Made by a program: the position numbers and the translations under genes. From assembly GCA_017960885.1 (NCBI GenBank), contig JAGCYI010000078.1, forward strand, positions 1 to 54,552: a stretch of DNA of 54,552 bases, in the 5' to 3' direction. Positions 8,683 through 16,791 of the stretch are shown here, in pieces (position 1 is the stretch's first letter; each line of letters begins with the position of its first letter). The notes beneath the pieces were generated by a model. The model made no database searches. It saw only the letters and a program-made list of their open reading frames with translations, and was not told the origin of the DNA. Origin of the DNA: Bacteroidales bacterium (GTDB lineage: Bacteria; Bacteroidota; Bacteroidia; Bacteroidales; UBA3824).

Positions 8683-9939
8683 CTATTCCCCATAAATTAG
8701 TGTAATATTTCCCTCAGAGGTGTAATATTCGCCATTGACAAATGTGTAAACAGCTTTGTATACATATACACCCGAAGAGAGTTTCCTGTCGTGGAAATAG
8801 CCGTTCCAACCAAAAGCGGGATCTGTGCTTGAGAATACCTCTTTGCCAGTTTTGCTGAAGATTCGCAGATTATAACGGTCTATCATATTAACATCGCCTT
8901 GTGGCAAGAAAGGAGAAAACCTTGGCGATCCTCCGCCAAATCCATCGGTAGCTCCCGACGTTGATGCGTACAAAGCATTTGGAAACCACAACGAATATTC
9001 TGGAACAGAAACTTCTATAGCTTCGTTAATGGTGTCGGTGCAGTATTGATTGCTGATAACAAGGCTTAGAGTATACGAGCCTGCGTTTTTGTATATGTGC
9101 GCAGCCTTCGACGACACGCTTGTGGCTTCATCGCCAAACAGCCATTTGATATGCGACACATTTTCGGTATTGCGAGCTTCCACAATCATAGGCATATTGA
9201 TAAGGGCCTTGGTATGCGAAATTGTGGCAGACGGTGTAGGATTTACAGTAACGGTTTGTGCCGAAACTTTTGATTTTGTGCCTTTTACTGTCTTAAGAGT
9301 TACATAATAAGTTCCTGCCGCACGATAGTTGACAGTGGCATTATAGTCGTAAGAAGTGGTGCCGTTGCCAAAGTTCCAAATGCAGTAATCCACATCTTTG
9401 GAGAGGTTTACAAATCTTACTGTGCTCGGAGTGCATGGATTTACAATTTCAGCAGTAAAGTCGGCAGAGAAATCAACCTCGGGCTCAGCAACAGATGGAT
9501 CTTCCACGCTCTGCGAAGGATCTGCGGATTTGTTTGAAAAATCAGGCTGATAATCATTGTCGGCAACAACTTCCGAATAGATATTATTGTCAACTATTTG
9601 GAAATGATTGTTTTCAGTGGGCAAATTAGAACCACCGTTAAACATCACGGGAGAATCTTGAATAAGCACCTTGCGCTGAGAAGCTATAATCTCCATAGAA
9701 CTCTGCTCCACGCTGCTGATGGTGATAGGTGCGTTGTCGCGGTTCGACAACCCAAAATACAATGCAGTAGACACTACCGCCAAAATAGCTGCCGTGTAAT
9801 ATATGTTCAGCCTTTTTGGGTAGAACCTAAAAAAACTTTTGAAAGCCACCTCGCGATTAATGCTTTCCCACAATTCTTCAGGTGGTGCGGATTCAAAGTT
9901 TTCAAACGCATTTTTAAATAATTCTTCGGGACTATTCAT
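8683..9939 (-). CDS. Membrane anti-sigma-like protein with PKD domains and T9SS-type C-terminal domain
   Basis: This 418-residue protein has an N-terminal cytoplasmic segment (1-45) with the FENFESAPPEELWESI motif, which I have seen at the start of Bacteroidota proteins paired with ECF sigma factors. One membrane helix follows (about 46-65), then a low-complexity periplasmic linker (66-150) and two PKD-like beta domains (about 155-310, with YCIWNFGNGTTSYDY and IKWLFGDEA). The C-terminal 100 residues match the gliding-motility-associated domain (FPNALYASTSGATDGFGGGS, then YNLRIFSKTGKEVF and GWNG). Its start overlaps the end of the sigma-factor gene by eight bases, which supports a sigma/anti-sigma pair. 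The anti-sigma role is inferred. A membrane-anchored protein that ends in a T9SS-type domain is unusual. Confidence 0.8.
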   Translation of the reverse strand: MNSPEELFKNAFENFESAPPEELWESINREVAFKSFFRFYPKRLNIYYTAAILAVVSTALYFGLSNRDNAPITISSVEQSSMEIIASQRKVLIQDSPVMFNGGSNLPTENNHFQIVDNNIYSEVVADNDYQPDFSNKSADPSQSVEDPSVAEPEVDFSADFTAEIVNPCTPSTVRFVNLSKDVDYCIWNFGNGTTSYDYNATVNYRAAGTYYVTLKTVKGTKSKVSAQTVTVNPTPSATISHTKALINMPMIVEARNTENVSHIKWLFGDEATSVSSKAAHIYKNAGSYTLSLVISNQYCTDTINEAIEVSVPEYSLWFPNALYASTSGATDGFGGGSPRFSPFLPQGDVNMIDRYNLRIFSKTGKEVFSSTDPAFGWNGYFHDRKLSSGVYVYKAVYTFVNGEYYTSEGNITLIYGE

Positions 9940-10486
9940 CTCTGCCTCCCATTTTTTGTAGTTTGTTTAGTTCTTTAATAATAAATTTTCTCGCTCTCAG
10001 AAACTGTGTTTTGCTGGTATTGATATCAATACCCAGCATTTCGGCAATCTCCCTGTGTTTTAAACCTTCCACGGCAAAGAGGTTGAACACCATCTTATAC
10101 CCCTGTGGCAAACGGTTAATTACACCAAGCAGTTCCTCGCGGGTAAAATCCGCCTTGTCGAAACTGTCGTCTTCGGCGGGAATATCGTACATCTCATCTA
10201 CATCGTAATGATGACGGTGCTTGAGATTTTTGTGGTAGCTGGTAATAGCGGTATTGATCACAATCCGTTTCATCCAGCCTTCGAAAGAGCCTTGTGCGGC
10301 GTAGTCTTTAATACTGAGGAATATTTTTACAAATGCCTCTTGCAATATGTCTTGTGCCGCCGGTCGGTCGGGTGCATAACGGAGACAGATACCCATCAAA
10401 AGAGCCGCGTACTTTTTGTAAAGTTCTTTCTGGGCTGAGGGCTCGCCTTGTATGCATCTGCGTATTAATTGTTCTTCTCCGACCAT
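9932..10486 (-). CDS. ECF-type RNA polymerase sigma factor
   Basis: The protein is 184 residues from the ATG at 10486 (MVGEEQLIRRC). The open frame continues upstream to a TTG at 10522, but a TATTTTTG promoter element at 10510-10517 argues for the shorter start. Region 2 includes YAPDRPAAQDILQEAFVKIF and the adjacent GSFEGWMKRIVINTAI; region 4 includes LPQGYKMVFNLFAVEGLKHR and the helix-turn-helix EIAEMLGIDINTSKTQFLRA. The last eight bases overlap the anti-sigma-like gene. ECF factors of this kind redirect RNA polymerase in response to envelope signals relayed by a membrane partner. The target regulon cannot be read from the window. Confidence 0.93.
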   Translation of the reverse strand: MVGEEQLIRRCIQGEPSAQKELYKKYAALLMGICLRYAPDRPAAQDILQEAFVKIFLSIKDYAAQGSFEGWMKRIVINTAITSYHKNLKHRHHYDVDEMYDIPAEDDSFDKADFTREELLGVINRLPQGYKMVFNLFAVEGLKHREIAEMLGIDINTSKTQFLRARKFIIKELNKLQKMGGRDE

Positions 10487-10509
10487 AACGTTGTCTTTAT
10501 TATAGACCA

Positions 10510-10517
10510 CAAAAATA
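10510..10517 (-). promoter_or_regulatory. -7 element of the sigma/anti-sigma operon
   Basis: TATTTTTG on the minus strand lies about 24 bases before the ATG at 10486. It supports the downstream start rather than the TTG at 10522. No clear -33 element was seen. Confidence 0.45.
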
Positions 10518-10587
10518 ATCAATTGGTTGCAGAGGCGTAGAAAAAAGTTGTAAAAAATCTATGGAATATGAAATGTGAGGTTAGCGG

Positions 10588-11415
10588 CTAATTAAGCGAT
10601 ATTGAGCCACTCCTAACCTGTCTACCCATAAACACCGATGCCGAAATGTCGAAGAGAGCGCTGTCGTCGGTGGTGTAGTAGTGGATGGATGAGTTTTTAG
10701 AGAGGCGGGCGTCCATGTCGGGATGACGGAGGAGGTAGTCTTGAAGGCTGTGCGCCACTATCTCGTTTTGCTTTACGATGTGGATGTCGGGTGAGAGAAA
10801 TTTCTTAAAACTATTGATCAACAGCGGATAATGCGTGCAGCCAAGCACTATGGTGTCGATTTCGGAATCCTGGGCAAACAACTGGCTTAGATATTTTTCC
10901 ACAAAGAAATCAGCGCCCGGAGTGTCGATCTCGTTGTTTTCCACAATGGGAACAAGCAACGGACAAGCCTGCTGAAAAATCTTGATTTCGGGAGAAAGTT
11001 TTGCCGTTTCTAAAATGTACGATTGAGAATTAACAGTGCCGGCAGTACCGAGCACGCCTACTTTTTTGGTTTTGGTAATGCCGCCGAGAGCCTCTGCCGT
11101 GGGACGTATAATGCCGAGTACGCGGTGTTGAGGAGCTTCTTTGGCAAGATATTCCTGCTGAATAGTGCGCAGAGCTTTGGCAGAAGCGGTGTTGCAGGCA
11201 AGCACCACAAGCGGACAGCCGAGTTCAAAAAGTTTTTTCACAGCCTGCAAAGTATAATTGTAGACGGTGACAAATGAGCGGGAACCGTATGGAGCACGGG
11301 CATTGTCGCCAAGGAACACATAGTCGTAGCCGGGCATCCGCTCCACAATCTTTTTGAGGATAGTGAGACCGCCGAACCCCGAATCAAAAACTCCAATTGG
11401 TGCTAACTTACTCAT
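10588..11415 (-). CDS. murI: Glutamate racemase
   Basis: This 275-residue cytoplasmic enzyme converts L- to D-glutamate for peptidoglycan. It has the N-terminal signature GVFDSGFGGLTILKKI, the first catalytic cysteine in VLACNTASAKA and the second in VLGCTHYPLL. The ATG at 11415 (MSKLAPIGVFD) is preferred over a TTG six bases upstream. It is the last gene of the porG-uppS-bamA-skp-skp-murI series, separated from the preceding skp gene by a hairpin at 11431-11463. Length and motifs are normal. Confidence 0.96.
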   Translation of the reverse strand: MSKLAPIGVFDSGFGGLTILKKIVERMPGYDYVFLGDNARAPYGSRSFVTVYNYTLQAVKKLFELGCPLVVLACNTASAKALRTIQQEYLAKEAPQHRVLGIIRPTAEALGGITKTKKVGVLGTAGTVNSQSYILETAKLSPEIKIFQQACPLLVPIVENNEIDTPGADFFVEKYLSQLFAQDSEIDTIVLGCTHYPLLINSFKKFLSPDIHIVKQNEIVAHSLQDYLLRHPDMDARLSKNSSIHYYTTDDSALFDISASVFMGRQVRSGSISLN

Positions 11416-11430
11416 CAACAATATAATAAA

Positions 11431-11463
11431 GGGAATAAAACAGACCTCGCCGTCTTATTCCCC
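11431..11463 (-). terminator. Intercistronic hairpin between skp and murI
   Basis: GGGAATAA (minus strand) pairs with TTATTCCC across about 17 bases, with an inner GAC/GTC pairing. The trailing T-run is short (TTTATTA). It may be a weak terminator, an mRNA processing site or an attenuator that lowers murI expression. Confidence 0.45.
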
Positions 11464-11486
11464 TATGTTATAAAAATAATATGCGA

Positions 11487-12011
11487 TTAAATACCGAGTT
11501 CTTTTTTCACAGCGCTTGTAAGGTCGGTGCTGAGTTCGGTATTGATAAAGAGCACGCCGTTTTTGTCGAAAATGTAGATGTATCCGCCAGTGGTGGCTAC
11601 TTTCTTAACAGCGTTGTCGATTTTTTCCATAATCGGAGCATAGAGTTCCTTCTGCTTGTTCTGGAGCGAAACCTGTGCATTTTGCTCAAATTTTTGGATA
11701 CGTTCTTGCAACTGCATGATTTCTTGGTATTTATCGGCTTTAATAGCCTCACTCCATTTTTCTACTGCCTGAGGTGCAAGGTTTTCGTTTTCTTGAAAAG
11801 CCTGAACTTTGGCCTGATACTCCTGACCCATAGCCTGATACTGAGAGTCGAATTTTTTAGATTCGTTTTCTAATGCAGTTTGAGCGGCCTTAGTGTCGGG
11901 AAGGGCTTGTATAATGGCCTCGCTGTCGATATGTCCGAATTTTTGTGCCGAAACGCTTTGTACGCCGCACAATGTGATTAACGAAATTGCTAATGCTACT
12001 ATCTTTTTCAT
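11487..12011 (-). CDS. OmpH/Skp-family periplasmic chaperone (second copy)
   Basis: This 174-residue protein has a signal peptide (MKKIVALAISLITLCGVQ, cleavage after VSA) and a mature part with the OmpH pattern: a short beta segment FGHIDSEAIIQALPDT, a long charged coiled coil (about 45-120) and a C-terminal strand segment GGYIYIFDKNGVLFINTE. Skp trimers hold unfolded outer-membrane proteins in the periplasm for BamA. The ATG at 12011 is preferred to a TTG six bases upstream. It is a tandem paralogue of the next gene, as in P. gingivalis, and both lie downstream of bamA on the same strand. Confidence 0.92.
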   Translation of the reverse strand: MKKIVALAISLITLCGVQSVSAQKFGHIDSEAIIQALPDTKAAQTALENESKKFDSQYQAMGQEYQAKVQAFQENENLAPQAVEKWSEAIKADKYQEIMQLQERIQKFEQNAQVSLQNKQKELYAPIMEKIDNAVKKVATTGGYIYIFDKNGVLFINTELSTDLTSAVKKELGI

Positions 12012-12032
12012 TTTCAAATATATAAGTAATTG

Positions 12033-12536
12033 TTATTTAATGATTTTGTTCAAAACTTCGTCAGACTCGTCGTACTTTTCGTTGGCGTAGATGATGTCGC
12101 CGGTAACTTTGTCGAAAATGTAATCGTAACCAGCGTCGGCAGCTACGCTTTTGAGAGCGTTGTACACATTGTCTTGAATGGGTTTGATAAGTTCCTGACG
12201 TTTTTTGGCGAGTTCGCCATTAGTGCCAAAGTATTTTTTCTGCAAGTCTTTAGCTTCTTTTTCCTTGGCAATGATTTCGTCTTCGCGTTTTTGCTTGGTG
12301 GCATCTGGAAGGATGTCAACTTCGGCTTGATACTTTTTGTACATTTCATCAAGTTCGTTGAATTTTTTCTCCACCTGGGTCTGCCAATCCTTTGAGAGGT
12401 TGTCTAACTTGGTTTGTGCCTGCTGGTATGCCGGAATTTTTCCCAAGATATATTCGGTGTCAACGTGTGCGAATTTCTGCGCAAATGTGGTGCCGCAAAT
12501 AAGGGCAGCAACTAAGAGTAAAAATAATCTTTTCAT
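12033..12536 (-). CDS. OmpH/Skp-family periplasmic chaperone (first copy)
   Basis: This 167-residue protein has a clear signal peptide (MKRLFLLLVAALICGTTFA, then QKFAHVDTEYILGKIP). The mature part is a Lys/Glu-rich coiled coil followed by GYDYIFDKVTGDIIYANE, the standard OmpH ending. It acts as a periplasmic holdase for beta-barrel proteins on the way to BamA. It precedes its paralogue by 21 bases. The start at 12536 is chosen over a TTG further upstream because it begins the signal peptide. Confidence 0.92.
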   Translation of the reverse strand: MKRLFLLLVAALICGTTFAQKFAHVDTEYILGKIPAYQQAQTKLDNLSKDWQTQVEKKFNELDEMYKKYQAEVDILPDATKQKREDEIIAKEKEAKDLQKKYFGTNGELAKKRQELIKPIQDNVYNALKSVAADAGYDYIFDKVTGDIIYANEKYDESDEVLNKIIK

Positions 12537-12646
12537 ATTCGTCAAATTTTTGTGGTTATAAAATCAGTTTTATTCTATTGTTGTTTTATTTAACGGTTTT
12601 AGTAATCCTTTAGGCGTTAAAAACTATGTTATTAAGTTAAAAAATA

Positions 12647-15094
12647 TTAGAAGTTTTGTCCCATAGTGAATTGCAAAGTGCTGCCGCTAGGCTTAAACTC
12701 GCCATCTTTCCACACTTTGTCGAATCCCCAGCCCCAGTCTAAGCCGAGCATACCGAGCATCGACATAAACACTCTGAGGCCTACACCCGCCGAACGGTAA
12801 ACGTTGAACGGTTGAAGCTGGTTGATCTCTTTCCAGCAGTTACCGCCTTCCATAAACACAAGTCCGAATACTGTAGCAGATTCTTTGAGAGTGACAGGGT
12901 AACGCACTTCCATCGTGTATTTTACATAAGAGTTGCCGCCAGCAGAGATAGATTCGGCATCATATCCGCGCATTCCCACTACATCTTTGCCGTAGGTGTA
13001 GTAGTTCATGCCGTCGCCACCCATTGTAAATCCTTGGAATGGCGAATAGCCGAGTTCCCTTGTAAAGAATCCGCTTATGCCCAAAGCAATTTTGGTGTGG
13101 AGCACAAGGTCGCCTACAAGTGGCGTAAATGTCTTAGCTTCGAATCCCCACTTGTGATACTCGACCCATTTCCACTTAACCGAATCGGCTATATGTGCGT
13201 AATCTTTGCCGTTGAACTTAGAGTATGGCGGGGTAATCTCCAACGATACCGAGAATGAAGAACCGCGGCGCGAATATATCGGGGCGTCGATGCTGTTGCG
13301 TGAGAACACTGTCCTGAGTGCCACCTCGTTGGCCACACCGTCGGCGTCAAGTCCGTCGAAATAGGGATAGTTCTGCAGTTTGTAACGTTTGTACTGTATC
13401 TCTTCGTAGAGCGAGAAGTTGTTGTCGGGCCATTTCAAACGACGTCCGAAACCTACAGCGCCACCAATCACCTGCATACGGTAGTTGAGGTAGCTTGAAT
13501 AGTGGAGGTAGTTGACATCGGTGTAATAGAAGCTTACCGAAAGCGAGTTGCGCCTGCGACCGCCAAGCCATGGCTCTACAAACGACAAGCTGTAAGTTTG
13601 GTAATATTTTCCATTACTTTGGAACGATAGGCTGAGTTTCTGACCGTCGCCACCAGGGAGCGGACGCCAAGAACTTTTGTCGAAGAAGTTTCTGGTAGAA
13701 AAGTTATTGAACGACACACCGAGACGGCCTACAAAAGATCCACCTCCCCAACCAGCCGAGAGTTCAAACTGGTCGTTGCCTTTTTCGGTGAGGGCGTAGT
13801 TGATGTCCACAGTGCTGTTGTTGTAGTTAGGTACAGGCGACGGTGCAAGTTTTTCAGGATCGAAGTTTCCAAGGTTGGCAAGCTCACGCACAGAGTTGAT
13901 GATGTCGGTACGGCTAAAGAGCTCACCAGGAAGAGTGTAAAGCTCGCGACGTGCCACATGGTCGTTGGTGCGGTTGTTGCCGGTGATGTTAATTCGGTCG
14001 ATATATGCCTGAGGACCTTCCACAATCATAATCTCCACATCGATAGAGTCGTTGACAACGGCGGTTTCGCGAGGCATGGCACGGAAAAAGAGGTAACCAT
14101 CATCCAAGTAAACATTGCCCACCGCGTCGAGGTCGTTGTTTAAGCGGTCGTCTAAGCGGTTTTGGTCGTAGAGGTCGCCTTTTTTGATATCGAGACGGCG
14201 TTGGAGCAAATCGCTCGAATATTTAGTATTACCTACCCAATTAATTGAGCGATAGTAATATTGATGTCCTTCTTCGAGGTTTATTTTTACACCTACGAGT
14301 TTATTGTTGATGCGGTAAACCGAATCGCTGAGAATCATAGCGTCGCGGTAGCCATATTTGTTAAACTTTTTGATAAGAGTCACCTTGTCTTCTTCAAACT
14401 TTGTGCGGATAAACTTAGAAGGCTTAAACATGCCGTACCAACGTTTTTGCTTAGTGTTTTTAAGAGCCTTGCGCACTTTTTTGTCGGCGAATTTTACATT
14501 GCCTTCGGGCACTATCTCTTTGATTTTTACTTTGTGGCCCTTGTCTACGTTGACAATAAGCTTTACAACGTTTTGCATCATAGTGTCTTCAACCTGGGCT
14601 ATGCGCACGTCAACATTATAAAAACCTTTTTCGTAGAAATGGGATTCGATGATATTTTTGGTGTTGGTGATTACATGTTCGGTAACTTTGGTTCCCGCGG
14701 TAAGCTTCACCTTTTCTTCAACGTCGTTACGCTCACCATTTCTCAAGCCCTTGTATTCCACTTTGGATAGTTTTGGACGTTCTTCAAGTTTGATATCCAA
14801 ATAAACGTTGTTTCCAGAAATAGAGGTAATTGCAATTCGCACATCGGAAAAAAGACCTTGTTTCCAAAGTTTTTCGATACTACGCGAAATCTGGTCACTC
14901 GGAATTTTGATACTCTGCCCCACCTTCAAGCCCGAAATTTGTACTATTGCCTGTTTGTTGAGGAACTTTACACCCGACACTGTTATGCCGCCAATAATAT
15001 AATCCTTTGGCGCATTGTAGTTTACGTCGGTCTGGGCGTTCACCGATAAAAACGATGTCAATAAAAATAAAATAAGAAGCAGTCTGCTTTTCAT
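12647..15094 (-). CDS. bamA: Outer-membrane protein assembly factor BamA
   Basis: The protein is 815 residues from the ATG at 15094, where the signal peptide MKSRLLLILFLLTSFLSVNA begins; the open frame runs further upstream without meaning. Repeated POTRA domains occupy roughly residues 30-430 (for example GITVSGVKFLNKQAIVQISG and the third-domain-like KIKEIVPEGNVKFADKKVRK). The C-terminal 16-strand barrel includes the Omp85 loop-6 motif VVGMRGYDAESI, a variant of VRGF/Y, and ends in the aromatic residue of FTMGQNF. BamA folds and inserts beta-barrel proteins into the outer membrane. It is co-linear with uppS and porG upstream and the skp genes downstream, and has its own promoter. Confidence 0.95.
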   Translation of the reverse strand: MKSRLLLILFLLTSFLSVNAQTDVNYNAPKDYIIGGITVSGVKFLNKQAIVQISGLKVGQSIKIPSDQISRSIEKLWKQGLFSDVRIAITSISGNNVYLDIKLEERPKLSKVEYKGLRNGERNDVEEKVKLTAGTKVTEHVITNTKNIIESHFYEKGFYNVDVRIAQVEDTMMQNVVKLIVNVDKGHKVKIKEIVPEGNVKFADKKVRKALKNTKQKRWYGMFKPSKFIRTKFEEDKVTLIKKFNKYGYRDAMILSDSVYRINNKLVGVKINLEEGHQYYYRSINWVGNTKYSSDLLQRRLDIKKGDLYDQNRLDDRLNNDLDAVGNVYLDDGYLFFRAMPRETAVVNDSIDVEIMIVEGPQAYIDRINITGNNRTNDHVARRELYTLPGELFSRTDIINSVRELANLGNFDPEKLAPSPVPNYNNSTVDINYALTEKGNDQFELSAGWGGGSFVGRLGVSFNNFSTRNFFDKSSWRPLPGGDGQKLSLSFQSNGKYYQTYSLSFVEPWLGGRRRNSLSVSFYYTDVNYLHYSSYLNYRMQVIGGAVGFGRRLKWPDNNFSLYEEIQYKRYKLQNYPYFDGLDADGVANEVALRTVFSRNSIDAPIYSRRGSSFSVSLEITPPYSKFNGKDYAHIADSVKWKWVEYHKWGFEAKTFTPLVGDLVLHTKIALGISGFFTRELGYSPFQGFTMGGDGMNYYTYGKDVVGMRGYDAESISAGGNSYVKYTMEVRYPVTLKESATVFGLVFMEGGNCWKEINQLQPFNVYRSAGVGLRVFMSMLGMLGLDWGWGFDKVWKDGEFKPSGSTLQFTMGQNF

Positions 15095-15160
15095 CTGAAA
15101 TAGTATAATATAGTAAGTATAATATCTAATTAAACCGCGCCGTTGCAAAAAACGGGCTTG

Positions 15161-15192
15161 CAAATTTAAAACAAATTATTTTAAAGTTGCAA
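15161..15192 (-). promoter_or_regulatory. bamA promoter
   Basis: TAAATTTG (minus strand, 15161-15168) with TTG at 15190-15192 and a 21-nt spacer overlaps the 3' end of uppS. It gives bamA and the skp genes transcription independent of porG-uppS. Confidence 0.55.
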
Positions 15193-15925
15193 TTTGTTGC
15201 GAAGTTTTACCGAATCTCCGTTCGCGTTGTTGATATTGGTAAATAGCTTCGAAGAAATCCTCTTTAGAAAAATCTGGCCACAGGGTATCTGTGAAGTAGA
15301 GTTCGGAATAAGAAATCTGCCAGAGCAAAAAGTTAGAAATTCGCAATTCGCCGCTTGTGCGAATCAGCAATTCAGGATCTGGGATATCGTTGGTGTATAA
15401 ATAGCTTGAAAAATCTTCTTCTGTCAAGCCGTCAATGTCGAAAGGATTTTTTTGATATTTGTGTAGCAGTTGTTTGGCGGCGTTAAGTATTTCGTTTCTG
15501 CTACCGTAGCTCAACGCAATAACAGCAGTAAGTCCATTGTTTTGCTGCGATTTTACTACTGCGTTGTTCACTTGGCTCAACACTTCTGGGGGAAGGAGCG
15601 AAGTGTCGCCTATAATTTTTAACCGTATGTTGTTTTTTATAAGGTCGTCTAACTGAGAAGCGATAGAGCTGAGCAACAGCGCCATAAGTCCCGCCACTTC
15701 GCTTTTTGGGCGGTTCCAGTTTTCCATAGAAAAAGCGTATAGGGTAACATATTTCACGCCTATTTCTGCGGCTGCCTCCACGGTAGTTCTGGCGGCTTTA
15801 GCACCTTGATTATGACCTTCTAATCTATCTTTGCCTCTCTGGGCGGCCCATCTGCCGTTGCCGTCCATAATGACTGCCACATGCTGGGGAATTCTAGTTG
15901 TGTCGAGTTTTTCTTTGATTGACAT
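15176..15925 (-). CDS. uppS: Undecaprenyl diphosphate synthase
   Basis: This 249-residue cis-prenyltransferase makes the C55 lipid carrier precursor for peptidoglycan and O-antigen. Catalytic Asp and the diphosphate loop sit in VAVIMDGNGRWAAQRG; further family motifs are YVTLYAFSMENWNRP, ALSYGSRNEI and ELLIRTSGELRISNFLLWQ. The ATG at 15925 (MSIKEKLDTTRIPQ) lies 11 bases after the porG stop; an upstream in-frame GTG inside porG is less likely. The sequence is complete and ordinary. Confidence 0.96.
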   Translation of the reverse strand: MSIKEKLDTTRIPQHVAVIMDGNGRWAAQRGKDRLEGHNQGAKAARTTVEAAAEIGVKYVTLYAFSMENWNRPKSEVAGLMALLLSSIASQLDDLIKNNIRLKIIGDTSLLPPEVLSQVNNAVVKSQQNNGLTAVIALSYGSRNEILNAAKQLLHKYQKNPFDIDGLTEEDFSSYLYTNDIPDPELLIRTSGELRISNFLLWQISYSELYFTDTLWPDFSKEDFFEAIYQYQQRERRFGKTSQQIATLK

Positions 15926-15936
15926 TTTTCTGTGTT

Positions 15937-16710
15937 TTACATGTATGCGCCGCACTTCTGCGACTGTGTGCTTCCCACCTGGAACGCCAACACCACTCCT
16001 AAGAATGAATACATGTCGGTATTGCCGAGAAACGATCGCTGCTTGGTATATTCAACGCCGTATTGAGGGTCGTAGAGGTCGTCGTCGATGTGGTCGAGCA
16101 TATCGGTAAAGAGTTTGCGGTATTTCCACTCAAACGAAACGGTGAATTTTTGGGTGGGACTGATTTTTACTCCCAGACCAAACGGTATACAAAACTGCAA
16201 TCCTTCGTGAGGGAACGATCCCACTGCAAGTCCGGGACCTGCTGCTATGTATGGCGACACAAAGTTGTATTTAGAACCTTTGACAAGCGGCAGGAAGTTA
16301 AACTCCATTTGCAGAGAAAGTTCCACAACTTCGTTTTCAAACTTAGCATTGCGGGCGTTTTGATAAGGATTGTCAAAATCGGCATCACTACCTTCGAACT
16401 TGAGCCTCAGAGCTTCGAACGACAATGCCAGACGGGGGTTGAATCCGTGGCGGATGTTGGCTCCAAAGGCTATCTGGGGATTGTAAAACGGTTTTACCGG
16501 ACATATTTCTCCGTTGTAATAACAAGTACCCACGGCGAGACCTATCTCGTCGAACTGGTAGCTGCGGTGCTGCTGCGCATAAGCGCCCACCGACATTACC
16601 GTTATTATCAATATGGCAACTATACGTTTCAATGCCGAAATGTTTTTCGCTGCAAATATAGATGAAACTTTGCAGCCGCAGTAATTAAAAAAACTTAAAA
16701 GTTTACCCAT
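15937..16710 (-). CDS. porG: PorG-like DUF6089 outer-membrane protein (T9SS component)
   Basis: This beta-barrel-like protein of up to 257 residues belongs to the DUF6089 type: GLAVGTCYYNGEICP, FNPRLALSFEALRLKFEG, YIAAGPGLAVGSFP and FTVSFEWKYRKLFTDMLDHI. In P. gingivalis the PorG gene lies directly upstream of uppS, bamA and two ompH genes, the same order as here. PorG helps anchor the T9SS PorK-PorN ring to the outer membrane. The start is uncertain. The ATG at 16710 gives a 45-residue leader, whereas a TATATTTG promoter element inside the frame (16653-16660) would fit the TTG at 16632, which directly begins a signal peptide (LKRIVAILIITVMSVGAYA). Confidence 0.82.
   Translation of the reverse strand: MGKLLSFFNYCGCKVSSIFAAKNISALKRIVAILIITVMSVGAYAQQHRSYQFDEIGLAVGTCYYNGEICPVKPFYNPQIAFGANIRHGFNPRLALSFEALRLKFEGSDADFDNPYQNARNAKFENEVVELSLQMEFNFLPLVKGSKYNFVSPYIAAGPGLAVGSFPHEGLQFCIPFGLGVKISPTQKFTVSFEWKYRKLFTDMLDHIDDDLYDPQYGVEYTKQRSFLGNTDMYSFLGVVLAFQVGSTQSQKCGAYM
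16653..16660 (-). promoter_or_regulatory. -7 element for porG, inside the longest frame
   Basis: TATATTTG on the minus strand lies 21 bases before the TTG at 16632. No TTTG was found at the expected upstream distance, so this is suggestive only. Confidence 0.4.
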
Positions 16711-16791
16711 AGTCAGATTCTGTTAGCTGGTTAATAAAATTTGTATGTGGCTTTGTTATAAAACTATATTTGAGCGGTTTTATTGTCTGCC

